From Anaerohalosphaeraceae bacterium (GTDB lineage: Bacteria > Planctomycetota > Phycisphaerae > Sedimentisphaerales > Anaerohalosphaeraceae), in contig JBBFLK010000021.1 of assembly GCA_037479115.1 (NCBI GenBank), positions 1 to 56,707 of the forward strand: DNA of 56,707 nucleotides. Reading direction: 5' to 3'. The stretch's first letter is position 1, and each line of letters opens with the position of its first letter. The position numbers and the translations under genes were made by a program. Shown in pieces: positions 26,065 through 35,253 of this stretch. The notes beneath the pieces are model-generated. The model saw only the letters and a list, made by a program, of their open reading frames with translations. It did no database searches and was not told the DNA's origin.

Positions 26065-26694
26065 ATGAAAAAAATCATTCCATTTTTGTTTCTTATCAGT
26101 TGCTGCTCAATAATTATCTATGCGGGATACGAAGATGGTCTGATCGGCCCCGGTGAATACGAATATGAGGTCGAATGGGGTAGCGGCCTGCTTGTGGTTG
26201 ATGGTGGGGGGGCGGATTTAATAATGATTCTAAGCCCTGCACGTCTTGAGGTTCGATCAACATCTCCTTTGGTTCCGGGTTACGGCGGTATTCTAGACAT
26301 CGTGCTTTACGGCAATAGCCATATGGATTATTTCGGCGGTCAGACGGATGAGCTTACGGTACGCGGGAATGCATCTGCTAATCTTTTTGGGGGACGCATA
26401 GATTACATTTCCAGCTTCCGAAATGTTCAATGGGTTTACGGGCAGCCGGTTGACCAGAAGATAAATATCTATTGTAAACCCGGCTGGGCGTGGAAATATG
26501 AAAATAATGTGATCCGAGGCATTACGGGTCGATGGCTTGATAATACCGAATTTAACATCCGTTTTACAACAAACGGAGAATACTTTGGCTATGATCCGGT
26601 CTGGGCGAACGTTCGTGTCATTCCGGAACCGGCCGGTTTCCTTCTGTTTGGCTTGGGAGGGCTGCTGCTCAGCAGGCGTCGAACGTATGTCTGA
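26065..26694 (+). CDS. Small PEP-CTERM secreted protein
   Basis: A 209-residue exported protein. The signal peptide covers about 1-21. The middle has Gly-rich strands such as MDYFGGQTDELTVRG and NLFGGRIDYISSF, resembling short beta-helix or adhesin-like repeats. The tail is a PEP-CTERM signal (VIPEPAGF, hydrophobic stretch, SRRR). It is a paralogue of the broken gene at 27184. Codons for its GGGA motif form a seven-G run at 26206-26212, at the position where the paralogue is frameshifted. AGGGAG at 26051-26056 supports the ATG at 26065 over the GTG at 26062. Confidence 0.82.
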   Translation: MKKIIPFLFLISCCSIIIYAGYEDGLIGPGEYEYEVEWGSGLLVVDGGGADLIMILSPARLEVRSTSPLVPGYGGILDIVLYGNSHMDYFGGQTDELTVRGNASANLFGGRIDYISSFRNVQWVYGQPVDQKINIYCKPGWAWKYENNVIRGITGRWLDNTEFNIRFTTNGEYFGYDPVWANVRVIPEPAGFLLFGLGGLLLSRRRTYV

Positions 26695-27115
26695 CCAGAA
26701 TGATTTTATCGGCTGGAATCAACGATGTGATCTGAATGAAGATTATCTCATCAACCTGGATGACCTGGCGGAATTTGCGGAAGAGCCCTGCGGCAACTGG
26801 GGATGGATTGCCTGCTGGAAGCGGAGCCGGATGAACCGGTTGGAGTCGCCGGTTGACACGATGATGAGCGGCCGCGGACAGGAAAGCATAACGGAGTTGA
26901 TGCTAAGAGCGGACTTTCCGAAAACTTCCCTTTTGCAGGAGGCGGAGGAGCCGGACCCAGCCGTGCTGGAACGGAATATTCAGCTGATTTTGGAGGAAGT
27001 AGAAAGATATATCATCGAGCAGCCGGAGAATGTGGAATCCCTGGTAGAGATGAAGGTCTTTTTGGAAGAGATGTTATGGGATCTGAACTATACAGAAAGT
27101 AAAGAGGGCTTGTAA
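26687..27115 (+). CDS. Orphan C-terminal module (dockerin-like half plus helical tail), possible gene remnant
   Basis: A 142-residue frame whose ATG overlaps the preceding stop by eight bases. It has no signal peptide. It starts with NDFIGWNQRCDLNED and continues through LINLDDLAEFAEEPCGNW, matching the second dockerin-like repeat and tail of the 23172 product (NDFIGWNPVWDLNGN). A 23-base identity links 25544-25566 with 26698-26720. The rest is helical and acidic. It looks like the 3' end of a duplicated large gene whose front was replaced by the PEP-CTERM gene. It may be expressed by coupling or be a remnant. Confidence 0.6.
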   Translation: MSDQNDFIGWNQRCDLNEDYLINLDDLAEFAEEPCGNWGWIACWKRSRMNRLESPVDTMMSGRGQESITELMLRADFPKTSLLQEAEEPDPAVLERNIQLILEEVERYIIEQPENVESLVEMKVFLEEMLWDLNYTESKEGL

Positions 27116-27183
27116 TTAATATCTAATAGGATTTTTGTGTCATGAAACTGAACAAGAAAAGATGCAGACAGGAGGATCAAATC

Positions 27184-27800
27184 ATGAAGCAATTGTATCT
27201 ATTTCTAATTTTGTTTTTTGTCTATCCAGCAGCTTCCTTTGGTGCTTGGGATTATGTAATTTCGGGCGGTTATCATGGAACTTATACCCTGACAGAGAGT
27301 CAGTCGCTGTTAATGACAGGGGGGGGGCCGTTAGGATAGAAGGATATAATTTAAGTTATGTAGAAATTCAAAATACTGCTCCTTTGCAGGAGTTTGTTGG
27401 GGGAATAAGTTCTTTAATTCTTAGTAATAACGCTACAATGAATTATTATGGAGGCGATACAGCCCTTTTTGACATTCGAGATGATGCTTTAGCCGTTTTT
27501 AAGGGCGGCAGAATAAATGGCATCCGCAGTTTTCAGTATGTCGGCTGGGTGGGGCGGGATTGGGTAGGTCCGCATATTGAGATTGTTTGCCGGGATTATG
27601 TTGCTACTTCGACGCTGGTGACGGGCACGTGGAATACGGACAACAATCACGACGGCCTGTGGGATACCTTCCGCATTCAACTGCTCAATCAAAGCGGCTA
27701 TTCGCCCGTGCTCAGCAATATCAAGTTCACGGTTATTCCTGAACCGGCAACGGTCTGCCTGCTGGTTCTGGGCGGGTTGTTTGGAAACCGAAGGGGTTGA
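27184..27800 (+). pseudogene. PEP-CTERM secreted protein, frameshifted at a nine-G tract
   Basis: A paralogue of the 26065 product. The start at 27184 (GGAGG at 27171-27175) gives a normal signal peptide and ends at a stop at 27337-27339. The rest continues in another frame from about 27327 (AVRIEGYNL) to a PEP-CTERM tail (VIPEPATV, hydrophobic, NRRG) ending at 27800. The break is at a run of nine G at 27319-27327. One extra G (or two fewer) restores one frame of about 205 residues with a GGGA motif like the paralogue. This may be a sequencing slip, a true mutation or a phase-variable switch. Confidence 0.8.
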
Positions 27801-27810
27801 ATCGCAATGT

Positions 27811-27846
27811 AAAAAAAAAGCCCGGGGAAAAGACCGGGCTTTTGGG
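27811..27846. terminator. Bidirectional intrinsic terminator
   Basis: Seven perfect pairs join 27819-27825 to 27834-27840 (AGCCCGG/CCGGGCT). A nine-A run precedes them and a T-rich stretch follows, so the hairpin can end transcripts from both sides: the PEP-CTERM gene on plus and metK on minus. Confidence 0.85.
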
Positions 27847-27868
27847 TTTTTCCGATGGGTTTCGGCTG

Positions 27869-29074
<1,206 letters not shown>

Positions 29075-29180
29075 TGACTTTCTCCTGTATTGTGTTGCTT
29101 TTTTAAAATTCATTAAGAAAGGGACTTTAGCGGTTTTCGGCCGTTTCGTCAACAAAAAACAGACCGGCAGCTCCCGCGGG

Positions 29181-29501
29181 CTACTGTTTTCGGAAGACGG
29201 CCACGATGTTCTCGACATCGACGACGAAGAGCCGGTTGTCGCCTTCAAAGTCCACCGGGATGGCCCCTTTGGGGTTGAACAGGACTTTGTCGTACTGCTT
29301 GAGGGGGATTTCGGAGGACATCTCGACCTCAGCGGAAACGGACACAATCCGGCCGGTGATGGTGGGGATTTCGATATTGTCGGGCAGCTGGATGCCGCCT
29401 TTGGTCTGCTTTTTGTCTTCGTCTTTTCGAATCAGAACCCGTTTTCCGATGGGCTCAATCGTCTCAAAAGAATCAATTTTGATGGGATCAATTTCGCTCA
29501 T
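29181..29501 (-). CDS. groES: Co-chaperonin GroES
   Basis: A 106-residue cytoplasmic lid of the GroEL chaperonin. It shows the GroES core: [24 protein letters not shown], with the mobile loop in DKKQTKGGI, then [15 protein letters not shown] and a C-terminal NIVAVF. It is slightly longer than the usual ~97 residues because of an N-terminal extension. No groEL lies beside it, which is common in planctomycetes. A perfect TATAAT stands at 29535-29540 (minus) without a good -35. No CIRCE element was seen. Confidence 0.9.
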   Translation of the reverse strand: MSEIDPIKIDSFETIEPIGKRVLIRKDEDKKQTKGGIQLPDNIEIPTITGRIVSVSAEVEMSSEIPLKQYDKVLFNPKGAIPVDFEGDNRLFVVDVENIVAVFRKQ

Positions 29502-29555
29502 ACTTCTATCCTGTCTGATGCTTTCGGACGGTATATTATACGAAAAAACGTTTGT

Positions 29556-31922
29556 CTATGACTTCTTTTTTTTCGCGGAAACGGATTTCCTCTCCAGGAT
29601 TTCATCGACCTGGGCCGGGTCTGACGGCGGCCATTGGCCTTTTTCCTGCAGGTCCTTGAGTTTATCCAGCAGTTTGATGCTCACAATCGTACGGCACCGC
29701 GGAAAACGGCTGCAGCCCATAAAGGGGCCTCGTTTGCTTTGGCGAACGACCAACAGACCGTCTTTGCATTTGTGGCAGTGAATCCCCGTGGGGGTCGGCG
29801 GGGGAGCCGGCGGCAGGGGATTGCCTTCCTTGTCGGCCTTGAGAATGGTTTTGCATTCCGGATAGCCGGAACAGCCGAAAAAGGGGCCGAAACGTCCGGT
29901 TTTTTTCACCAGCGGCTTGCCGCATGCAGGGCATTTGTGCTCGGTAGGCTGGTCCTGGAGCATCCGGCCGTCTTTGTCGCAGGGGGTACCGAACTTACAC
30001 TCCGGATAGCGCGAGCAGCTGAGGAACCGGCCGTTTTTGCCGAAGCGGTATTCCAGCGGGGCCTTGCATTCCGGGCAGGTATATTCGCTGGGCTGGGTTT
30101 CGGCCTTGGCGTGCTTCATCTTTTGGACGGCCTCTTCGAGTGATTTTTTGAAGGGCTCGTAGAACTCCTGCAGGACCTGGACCCAGTTGAGGTGCTGCTC
30201 CTCGATTTTGTCCAGCTGTTCCTCCATATGCCGGGTAAAGGCGATGTCCATAATCTGGGGGAAATACTCGAGGAGTTTGTCGGTGACGATTTCGCCGATA
30301 TGGGTGGCGTAGAAGACACGGTTGACCTTTTCAACGTATTTTCGCTCCTGAATCGTGGAAATAATCGTCGCATAGGTGCTGGGCCGTCCGATGCCTTCCT
30401 TTTCGAGGGTCTTAATCAACGAGGCCTCCGTGTATCGGGCAGGCGGCTTGGTAAAGTGCTGGACGGGTTTGAGGTCCACGACCTTGAGAATTTGGCCTTC
30501 GTGCAGACTCGGCAGGGTCGGTTCTTCCGCGGAGGTCGGCCAGATTCGCGTAAAGCCGTCGAAGGCCAGCGTACGGCCGGATGCCGTGAAGATGCAGGGG
30601 CCGTCCGGCGTTTGGGCCTCGATTTCGATGCGGGTGGTATCCCACTGGGCTTCTTTCATCTGACAGGCGACAAAGCGGCGCCAGATCAGGTCATATAGTT
30701 TGTATTGTTCATCTGTCAGGAAGGGAGCCAGTTCGTCGGGAGTGAGGTCTGGGTCGGTCGGGCGGATGGCTTCGTGGGCCTGCTGGGCCTCTTTGCGGGC
30801 GGTAAAAACATTGGGAGTTTCCGGCAGATATTCCGGGCCGATTTGGGACTGAATATAATGACGCACTTCCTGAACGGCCTCTTCGGACAGGTGGGTGCTG
30901 TCGGTTCGCATATAGGTAATCAGCCCCAAAGCGCCCATTGAGCCCAGGTCGATGCCCTCATAGAGCTGCTGGGCGATGGTCATCGTCCGTTGTGCTCCGA
31001 AGCCGAGTCGATTGGCGGCGGCCTGCTGGAGCGTTGAAGTGATAAACGGAGCGCCCGGGCGGGACTGGACGCGTTTGGTTTCGATGCGGCGGACGATGAA
31101 ACGCGCGCCTTTGAGCTTTTCGTAGACGGCCTGGGCCTGCGTCTGATTGGAGGCCTCGAACTTTTGGCCGTTGACGGATGTCAAATCGGCCCGGAAGGCG
31201 CCGTGTTTGGCAAGCCACTGGTCCTGTTCGGTCAGCGTGCGTCCTTTTTCCGGGTCTTTGGCACTGTTGAGAAAGGATTGCCATTCTTCGGCGGTGATGT
31301 CGGCCTTCTCGGAGGCAAAGACGGCCGGAATGAGCCAGTACTCCTGCGGGACGAATGCCCGAATCTGCCGTTCCCGCTCGACAACCAGACGAACGGCGAC
31401 GGACTGGACGCGTCCGGCGCTGAGTCCGCGGGCGACTTTTTTCCACAGCAGGGGGCTGATTTGATAGCCGACAATGCGGTCGAGGACCCGACGGGCCTGC
31501 TGGGCCAGGACTCGGTCCATATCAATCTTGCCCGGATTGGCGAACGCCCGTTCAATGTCTTTTTTGGTGATGGCGTTAAAGACGACACGGTATGTATCTT
31601 CATCATTGAGATTGAGGACTTCTTTGAGGTGCCAGGCGATTGCCTCGCCTTCCCGGTCCATATCGGTTGCCAGGTAGAACTTCTCGCATTTTTTGGCCTT
31701 GGCACGGAGGGCGGCGACGACCTTGCGTTTGCCCGGATTGATTTCATAGGTCGGTTCAAAATTGTGTTCGATGTCAATATTCAGGCCTTTGGAGGGCAGG
31801 TCGCGGACGTGGCCCATGGAGGCCTCCACTTCAAAATCCGGGCCGAGATATTTGTTGATGGTTTTGGCCTTGGCGGGCGACTCGACGATGACCAATGCTT
31901 TGCTTTTGGCTTTTTTTGTCAT
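29556..31922 (-). CDS. topA: DNA topoisomerase I
   Basis: A 788-residue type IA topoisomerase that relaxes negative supercoils. The N-terminal Toprim domain is seen (ALVIVESPAKAKTI, DMDREGEAIAW). The catalytic tyrosine is Y337 in LITYMRTDS. Three C-terminal four-cysteine zinc ribbons follow (CPECKAP, CPACGKP, CHKCKDG). An insertion rich in charged residues precedes the catalytic gate domain. The lysine-rich C-terminal end is typical. Promoter at 32007-32035. The gene is the same strand as, but separated from, the aminotransferase. Confidence 0.97.
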   Translation of the reverse strand: MTKKAKSKALVIVESPAKAKTINKYLGPDFEVEASMGHVRDLPSKGLNIDIEHNFEPTYEINPGKRKVVAALRAKAKKCEKFYLATDMDREGEAIAWHLKEVLNLNDEDTYRVVFNAITKKDIERAFANPGKIDMDRVLAQQARRVLDRIVGYQISPLLWKKVARGLSAGRVQSVAVRLVVERERQIRAFVPQEYWLIPAVFASEKADITAEEWQSFLNSAKDPEKGRTLTEQDQWLAKHGAFRADLTSVNGQKFEASNQTQAQAVYEKLKGARFIVRRIETKRVQSRPGAPFITSTLQQAAANRLGFGAQRTMTIAQQLYEGIDLGSMGALGLITYMRTDSTHLSEEAVQEVRHYIQSQIGPEYLPETPNVFTARKEAQQAHEAIRPTDPDLTPDELAPFLTDEQYKLYDLIWRRFVACQMKEAQWDTTRIEIEAQTPDGPCIFTASGRTLAFDGFTRIWPTSAEEPTLPSLHEGQILKVVDLKPVQHFTKPPARYTEASLIKTLEKEGIGRPSTYATIISTIQERKYVEKVNRVFYATHIGEIVTDKLLEYFPQIMDIAFTRHMEEQLDKIEEQHLNWVQVLQEFYEPFKKSLEEAVQKMKHAKAETQPSEYTCPECKAPLEYRFGKNGRFLSCSRYPECKFGTPCDKDGRMLQDQPTEHKCPACGKPLVKKTGRFGPFFGCSGYPECKTILKADKEGNPLPPAPPPTPTGIHCHKCKDGLLVVRQSKRGPFMGCSRFPRCRTIVSIKLLDKLKDLQEKGQWPPSDPAQVDEILERKSVSAKKKKS

Positions 31923-32006
31923 TGTATTCTCTGCCGCTCGAAAGCGTTCTTGTTTTTTCTGTCTGGATTATCGGTTTTCTCTGTCGGTTTTCTGAAGGCA
32001 AGGCGA

Positions 32007-32035
32007 TAAATAAACGGGTCTGGAAGGGATGTCAA
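32007..32035 (-). promoter_or_regulatory. Sigma-70 promoter of topA
   Basis: On the minus strand TTGACA (32030-32035), 17 bases, then TATTTA (32007-32012). The predicted start is ~78 bases before the topA ATG. Confidence 0.7.
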
Positions 32036-32069
32036 GAGAAATTGAGACAGAACAAGAGGAGATAGAGGG

Positions 32070-32098
32070 TCTTTATTGTCTTTATTGTGCCGACACAA
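32070..32098. repeat. Tandem 9-base repeat and small hairpin
   Basis: TCTTTATTG is repeated exactly twice in tandem at 32070-32087. It overlaps an inverted repeat TTGTG/CACAA (32085-32089 with 32094-32098). It lies between the aminotransferase stop and the topA promoter. Its role is unclear. Confidence 0.4.
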
Positions 32099-32130
32099 CA
32101 AAAGAAGGTCTTTGCTGTCCTCTTTCTGGG

Positions 32131-33366
32131 CTATTCAGAAATCGGGATTGGTTTTCTCCGTTTTCCCGGTACCGGTTTTCCCTGAAGATAGCGTGCAATA
32201 TTTCGGATAGCCTGACGAAGCCGGTGTTCGTTTTCCACCAGGGCGATGCGCATGTGGTATTCGCCGTTTTCCCCGAAGGCACGGCCCGGGGCCATGGCGA
32301 CATACGCATTTTCGAGCAGTTCCATGGCAAAATCGATGCTGCCTTTTCCTTTGGAGTGTTCAACGGGAAATTTCGTCCAGACAAACATCGAAGCACGGGG
32401 GACATCCACTTCCCACCCGATTCGTTTGAGGCCTTCGCAAATGATATCGCGACGGGCCTGGTATTTTTCATTCTGGATTCGGATATGGTCTTCACAATGC
32501 CGCATTGCGATAATGCTGGCGATTTGGATGGGCTGGAAGATGCCGTAGTCGTAATAGCCCTTAATCGTAGCCAGGGCTTCAATCATTTTTCGGTTGCCGG
32601 CGGCAAACCCGATTCGAAAGCCCGCCATCCCGTAGGGTTTGCTGAGTGTAGTGAATTCGACGCCGACGTCTTTGGCGCCCTTGGCGGACAGGAAACTGGG
32701 GGCTTTGTAGCCGTCAAAACAGGTTTCCCCATAAGCAAAATCGTGGATGACGGCGATTTGAAAGCGTTTGGCCAAATCCACAACGGTTTCAAAGAACCCT
32801 TCTTCGACAGTCATTCCGGTCGGGTTGTGCGGATAATTGAGAATCAGCAGTTTGGGCCGCGGGAACAGATGTTCGCAGACCATCGCAATGGTGTCCAGAA
32901 ACTTCTGGTCATTGCCCAGCGGGACGGTGATGACATTCGCGCCGGCCAGGGCGACGCCGTAAATGTGAATGGGGAAGGCCGGGTCGGCTACGACAGCCGT
33001 ATCACCCGGGCCGAGCATCGCCAGACACATATGGCTGAAGCCCTCTTTGGAGCCGATGCATGCGAGGACCTCGGTTTCCGGGTCGAGGGAGACGTTCCAT
33101 TTCCGTTCGTATTTGAGGGCCATCTCGCGGCGGAGATTGAAAATGCCCTTGGAGGCGCTGTAACGGTGGTTGCGCGGGTCGCGGGCGGCCTCGCAGAGTT
33201 TGTCGATAACCAGATCCGGCGCCCCGTCCATCGGGTTGCCCATTCCGAGGTCGATGATGTCGATGTCCTGTCGGCGTTTTTCGAGCTTGAGGGCGTTCAG
33301 GCGTCCAAACAGATACGGCGGCAGCCGTTTGATTCTCGAAGACGGTTCAATCACAAATTCGCTCAT
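32131..33366 (-). CDS. PLP-dependent class I/II aminotransferase (AlaC / LL-DAP aminotransferase-like)
   Basis: A 411-residue fold-type I aminotransferase. Seen are IDLGMGNPMDGAP, NYPHNPTG (substrate and cofactor contacts), and TTLSKPYGMAGFRIGFA with the PLP-binding lysine. The arrangement is closest to the AlaC/DapL-like group, which acts on alanine, glutamate or LL-diaminopimelate. I cannot separate these from sequence alone. It is divergent from the glycine cleavage operon and shares a ~200-base intergenic region with it. Confidence 0.88.
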   Translation of the reverse strand: MSEFVIEPSSRIKRLPPYLFGRLNALKLEKRRQDIDIIDLGMGNPMDGAPDLVIDKLCEAARDPRNHRYSASKGIFNLRREMALKYERKWNVSLDPETEVLACIGSKEGFSHMCLAMLGPGDTAVVADPAFPIHIYGVALAGANVITVPLGNDQKFLDTIAMVCEHLFPRPKLLILNYPHNPTGMTVEEGFFETVVDLAKRFQIAVIHDFAYGETCFDGYKAPSFLSAKGAKDVGVEFTTLSKPYGMAGFRIGFAAGNRKMIEALATIKGYYDYGIFQPIQIASIIAMRHCEDHIRIQNEKYQARRDIICEGLKRIGWEVDVPRASMFVWTKFPVEHSKGKGSIDFAMELLENAYVAMAPGRAFGENGEYHMRIALVENEHRLRQAIRNIARYLQGKPVPGKRRKPIPISE

Positions 33367-33480
33367 GGCTGATATCCATCATTAAGAAGATTCTTTTTAT
33401 TCCGATGACTCCAGTTTAACCGATTCCTCGGCCCTTGTAAACCATCGGCATACCAGAAGAGAAAGGTTTGATTTTTCGGT

Positions 33481-33508
33481 TTGCCGGTGCAGAAAATCTG
33501 TATAGAAT
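33481..33508 (+). promoter_or_regulatory. Possible promoter of the glycine cleavage operon
   Basis: TTGCCG (33481-33486), 16 bases, then TAGAAT (33503-33508), about 60 bases before gcvT. The -35 is weak. No glycine riboswitch core could be recognised here. Confidence 0.35.
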
Positions 33509-33568
33509 GTCCGAAACTTACAGGTCTTGTCGGATTGGTATTGAATACAGGAAAGGCAGGGCTGTGCT

Positions 33569-34777
33569 GTGAAGCGGACGGTTTTGTATGATTGCCATCT
33601 GGAATGCGGGGGGCGTCTGGTGGACTTTGCCGGCTGGCATATGCCGGTACAGTACCAGAAGGGGATCCTGCAGGAACATTTGGAGACGCGGCGCTCGGCC
33701 GGTTTGTTTGATGTCTCTCATATGGGGCGTTTTGAAATCATGGGCCGACGAGCGCTGGAGCTTTTGCGATGGGTTCTGACCAACGATGCGGCGGCTTTGC
33801 CGGTCGGTCGGGCTCATTATACCCTGCTGGCGGATGAGACAGGCGGGGCGATTGATGATGCCTATCTGTATCGTTTTTTGCCGGAACAGTGGATTCTGGT
33901 TGTCAATGCGGCTAATACCTATAAGGACTGGGAATATTTGCGGCGAAAGGCCGGGGAAATGGGCGGGGGGATTCAGATGAAAAATATCAGTGAGGAGCTG
34001 GCTATGATGGCCCTTCAGGGTCCCCAATCTGAATCCCTTCTTTGGGGGATGATAGAAGGGGGGCAGCTGCCGGAGCCGAAGCGAAATGCCTTGGGGGCGG
34101 TTCGAATTGCGGGTTGCGAAGTGCTTGTGGGAAGGACGGGTTATACAGGGGAACCGGTCTGTTTTGAATTGTTTGTTCCTGCGAAAGCGGCGGAGAGGCT
34201 CTGGTGTCTGTTTTTAGAGAGGGGAGCTTGTCCGGTGGGATTAGGGGCACGGGATACGCTTCGGCTGGAGGCGTCTTTGCCGCTGTATGGTCATGAATAC
34301 GGCCGGGATGTGACGGGGCGGGAGATTCCGATTCTGGCTTGTCCGGCGGCGAAGGTCGGGGTGAACTTAAAAGACCCGGAACGTCGCTTTATCGGTCGGG
34401 ATGCCCTCGAGGAGCAAAGCCGCACTTTGAAAAAAGGAATTTGTGCGTTTCGTGTTCTCGGCAAGGGGGTTGTACGGGCCGGTGCAGTGGTTTTTCAGGG
34501 ACTGCGGGAAATCGGGCGGGTCACGAGCGGCACGGTGGTGCCGTACTGGGTGCCGCGTGCGGTGTCCTGCCCGCATCACTGCGGTCATGGAGCGGGATGG
34601 GAAGCCCATTTTTCCGGTCAAACGGCACAGCGTGCCATCGGTCTGGCGATGCTCGAAGGGCCGCTGGGGGCGGGGGCTTTGATTGAGATTGACCTGCGGG
34701 GGCGTCGGGTCGAGGCGGAGGTTGTAAAAAGAAATCTTGACAATTCCTGCGGGCCGATTACGTTTGCGGTGGTGTAA
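33569..34777 (+). CDS. gcvT: Aminomethyltransferase (glycine cleavage T protein)
   Basis: A 402-residue folate enzyme that takes the aminomethyl group from lipoylated GcvH and forms methylene-tetrahydrofolate and ammonia. Family segments include LVDFAGWHMPVQY, GLFDVSHMGRFEI and GYTGEPVCFELFVP. The N-terminal tetrahydrofolate domain and the C-terminal barrel (GRVTSGTVVP, then IGLAM) are present. It starts with GTG at 33569 after GGCAGGG. First gene of gcvT-gcvH-gcvPA-gcvPB. Confidence 0.96.
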   Translation: MKRTVLYDCHLECGGRLVDFAGWHMPVQYQKGILQEHLETRRSAGLFDVSHMGRFEIMGRRALELLRWVLTNDAAALPVGRAHYTLLADETGGAIDDAYLYRFLPEQWILVVNAANTYKDWEYLRRKAGEMGGGIQMKNISEELAMMALQGPQSESLLWGMIEGGQLPEPKRNALGAVRIAGCEVLVGRTGYTGEPVCFELFVPAKAAERLWCLFLERGACPVGLGARDTLRLEASLPLYGHEYGRDVTGREIPILACPAAKVGVNLKDPERRFIGRDALEEQSRTLKKGICAFRVLGKGVVRAGAVVFQGLREIGRVTSGTVVPYWVPRAVSCPHHCGHGAGWEAHFSGQTAQRAIGLAMLEGPLGAGALIEIDLRGRRVEAEVVKRNLDNSCGPITFAVV

Positions 34778-34818
34778 AGAACGACGATATTTTTGATTTG
34801 ATATCGGAGGTTTGCAGA

Positions 34819-35208
34819 ATGATTGACCCGGAAGCCAGATACTTAAGGACCCATGAGTGGGCCAAAGACGAAGGCAGGGGAATCTTTGCCGTCGGATTGA
34901 GCAGTTACGCCCTCGAACAGCTGGGGGATATTGTTTATTTGGAACTGCCGGAGGAGGGAGATACGGTGGAGCAGGGCGGGACGTTCGGGGTTGTAGAATC
35001 CGTCAAGGCGGCTTCCGATTTGTATGCCCCCCTAGGCGGGGAGATTGTCGAGGTCAATCAGGCCGCGGTGGATAATCCGGATATGCTCAAGGAGGATCCC
35101 TACGAGGAGGGCTGGCTGATTAAAATTAAGGCCTCCAATCCGTCTGAATTTGAGGACTTAATGGATGCCAAGGAGTACAAGCAGTTTTTGGAGACGGAAG
35201 CGGAGTAG
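34819..35208 (+). CDS. gcvH: Glycine cleavage H protein
   Basis: A 129-residue lipoyl carrier that shuttles the aminomethyl group between the P, T and L proteins. The lipoylated lysine is in VESVKAASDLYAP; RTHEWAKDEG and EGWLIKIK are family segments. Length is usual. GGAGG at 34806-34810 fixes the ATG at 34819; the open frame also reaches 34798. It follows gcvT by 41 bases. Confidence 0.97.
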   Translation: MIDPEARYLRTHEWAKDEGRGIFAVGLSSYALEQLGDIVYLELPEEGDTVEQGGTFGVVESVKAASDLYAPLGGEIVEVNQAAVDNPDMLKEDPYEEGWLIKIKASNPSEFEDLMDAKEYKQFLETEAE

Positions 35209-35253
35209 CTGCAGTTTTTAACAAATCTTTTTGCCCCTTTTTTTGAGGACAGG

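Noticed and set aside
29075-29180. SAM riboswitch before metK
   Set aside because: The gap is short and shows no SAM-aptamer core or terminator stem.
32029-33372. Long plus-strand frame of 447 codons opposite the aminotransferase gene
   Set aside because: It is antisense to a clear PLP aminotransferase with intact motifs, and its own translation shows no family pattern.
33367-33568. Glycine riboswitch before gcvT
   Set aside because: No recognisable conserved glycine-aptamer core was found in the gap.
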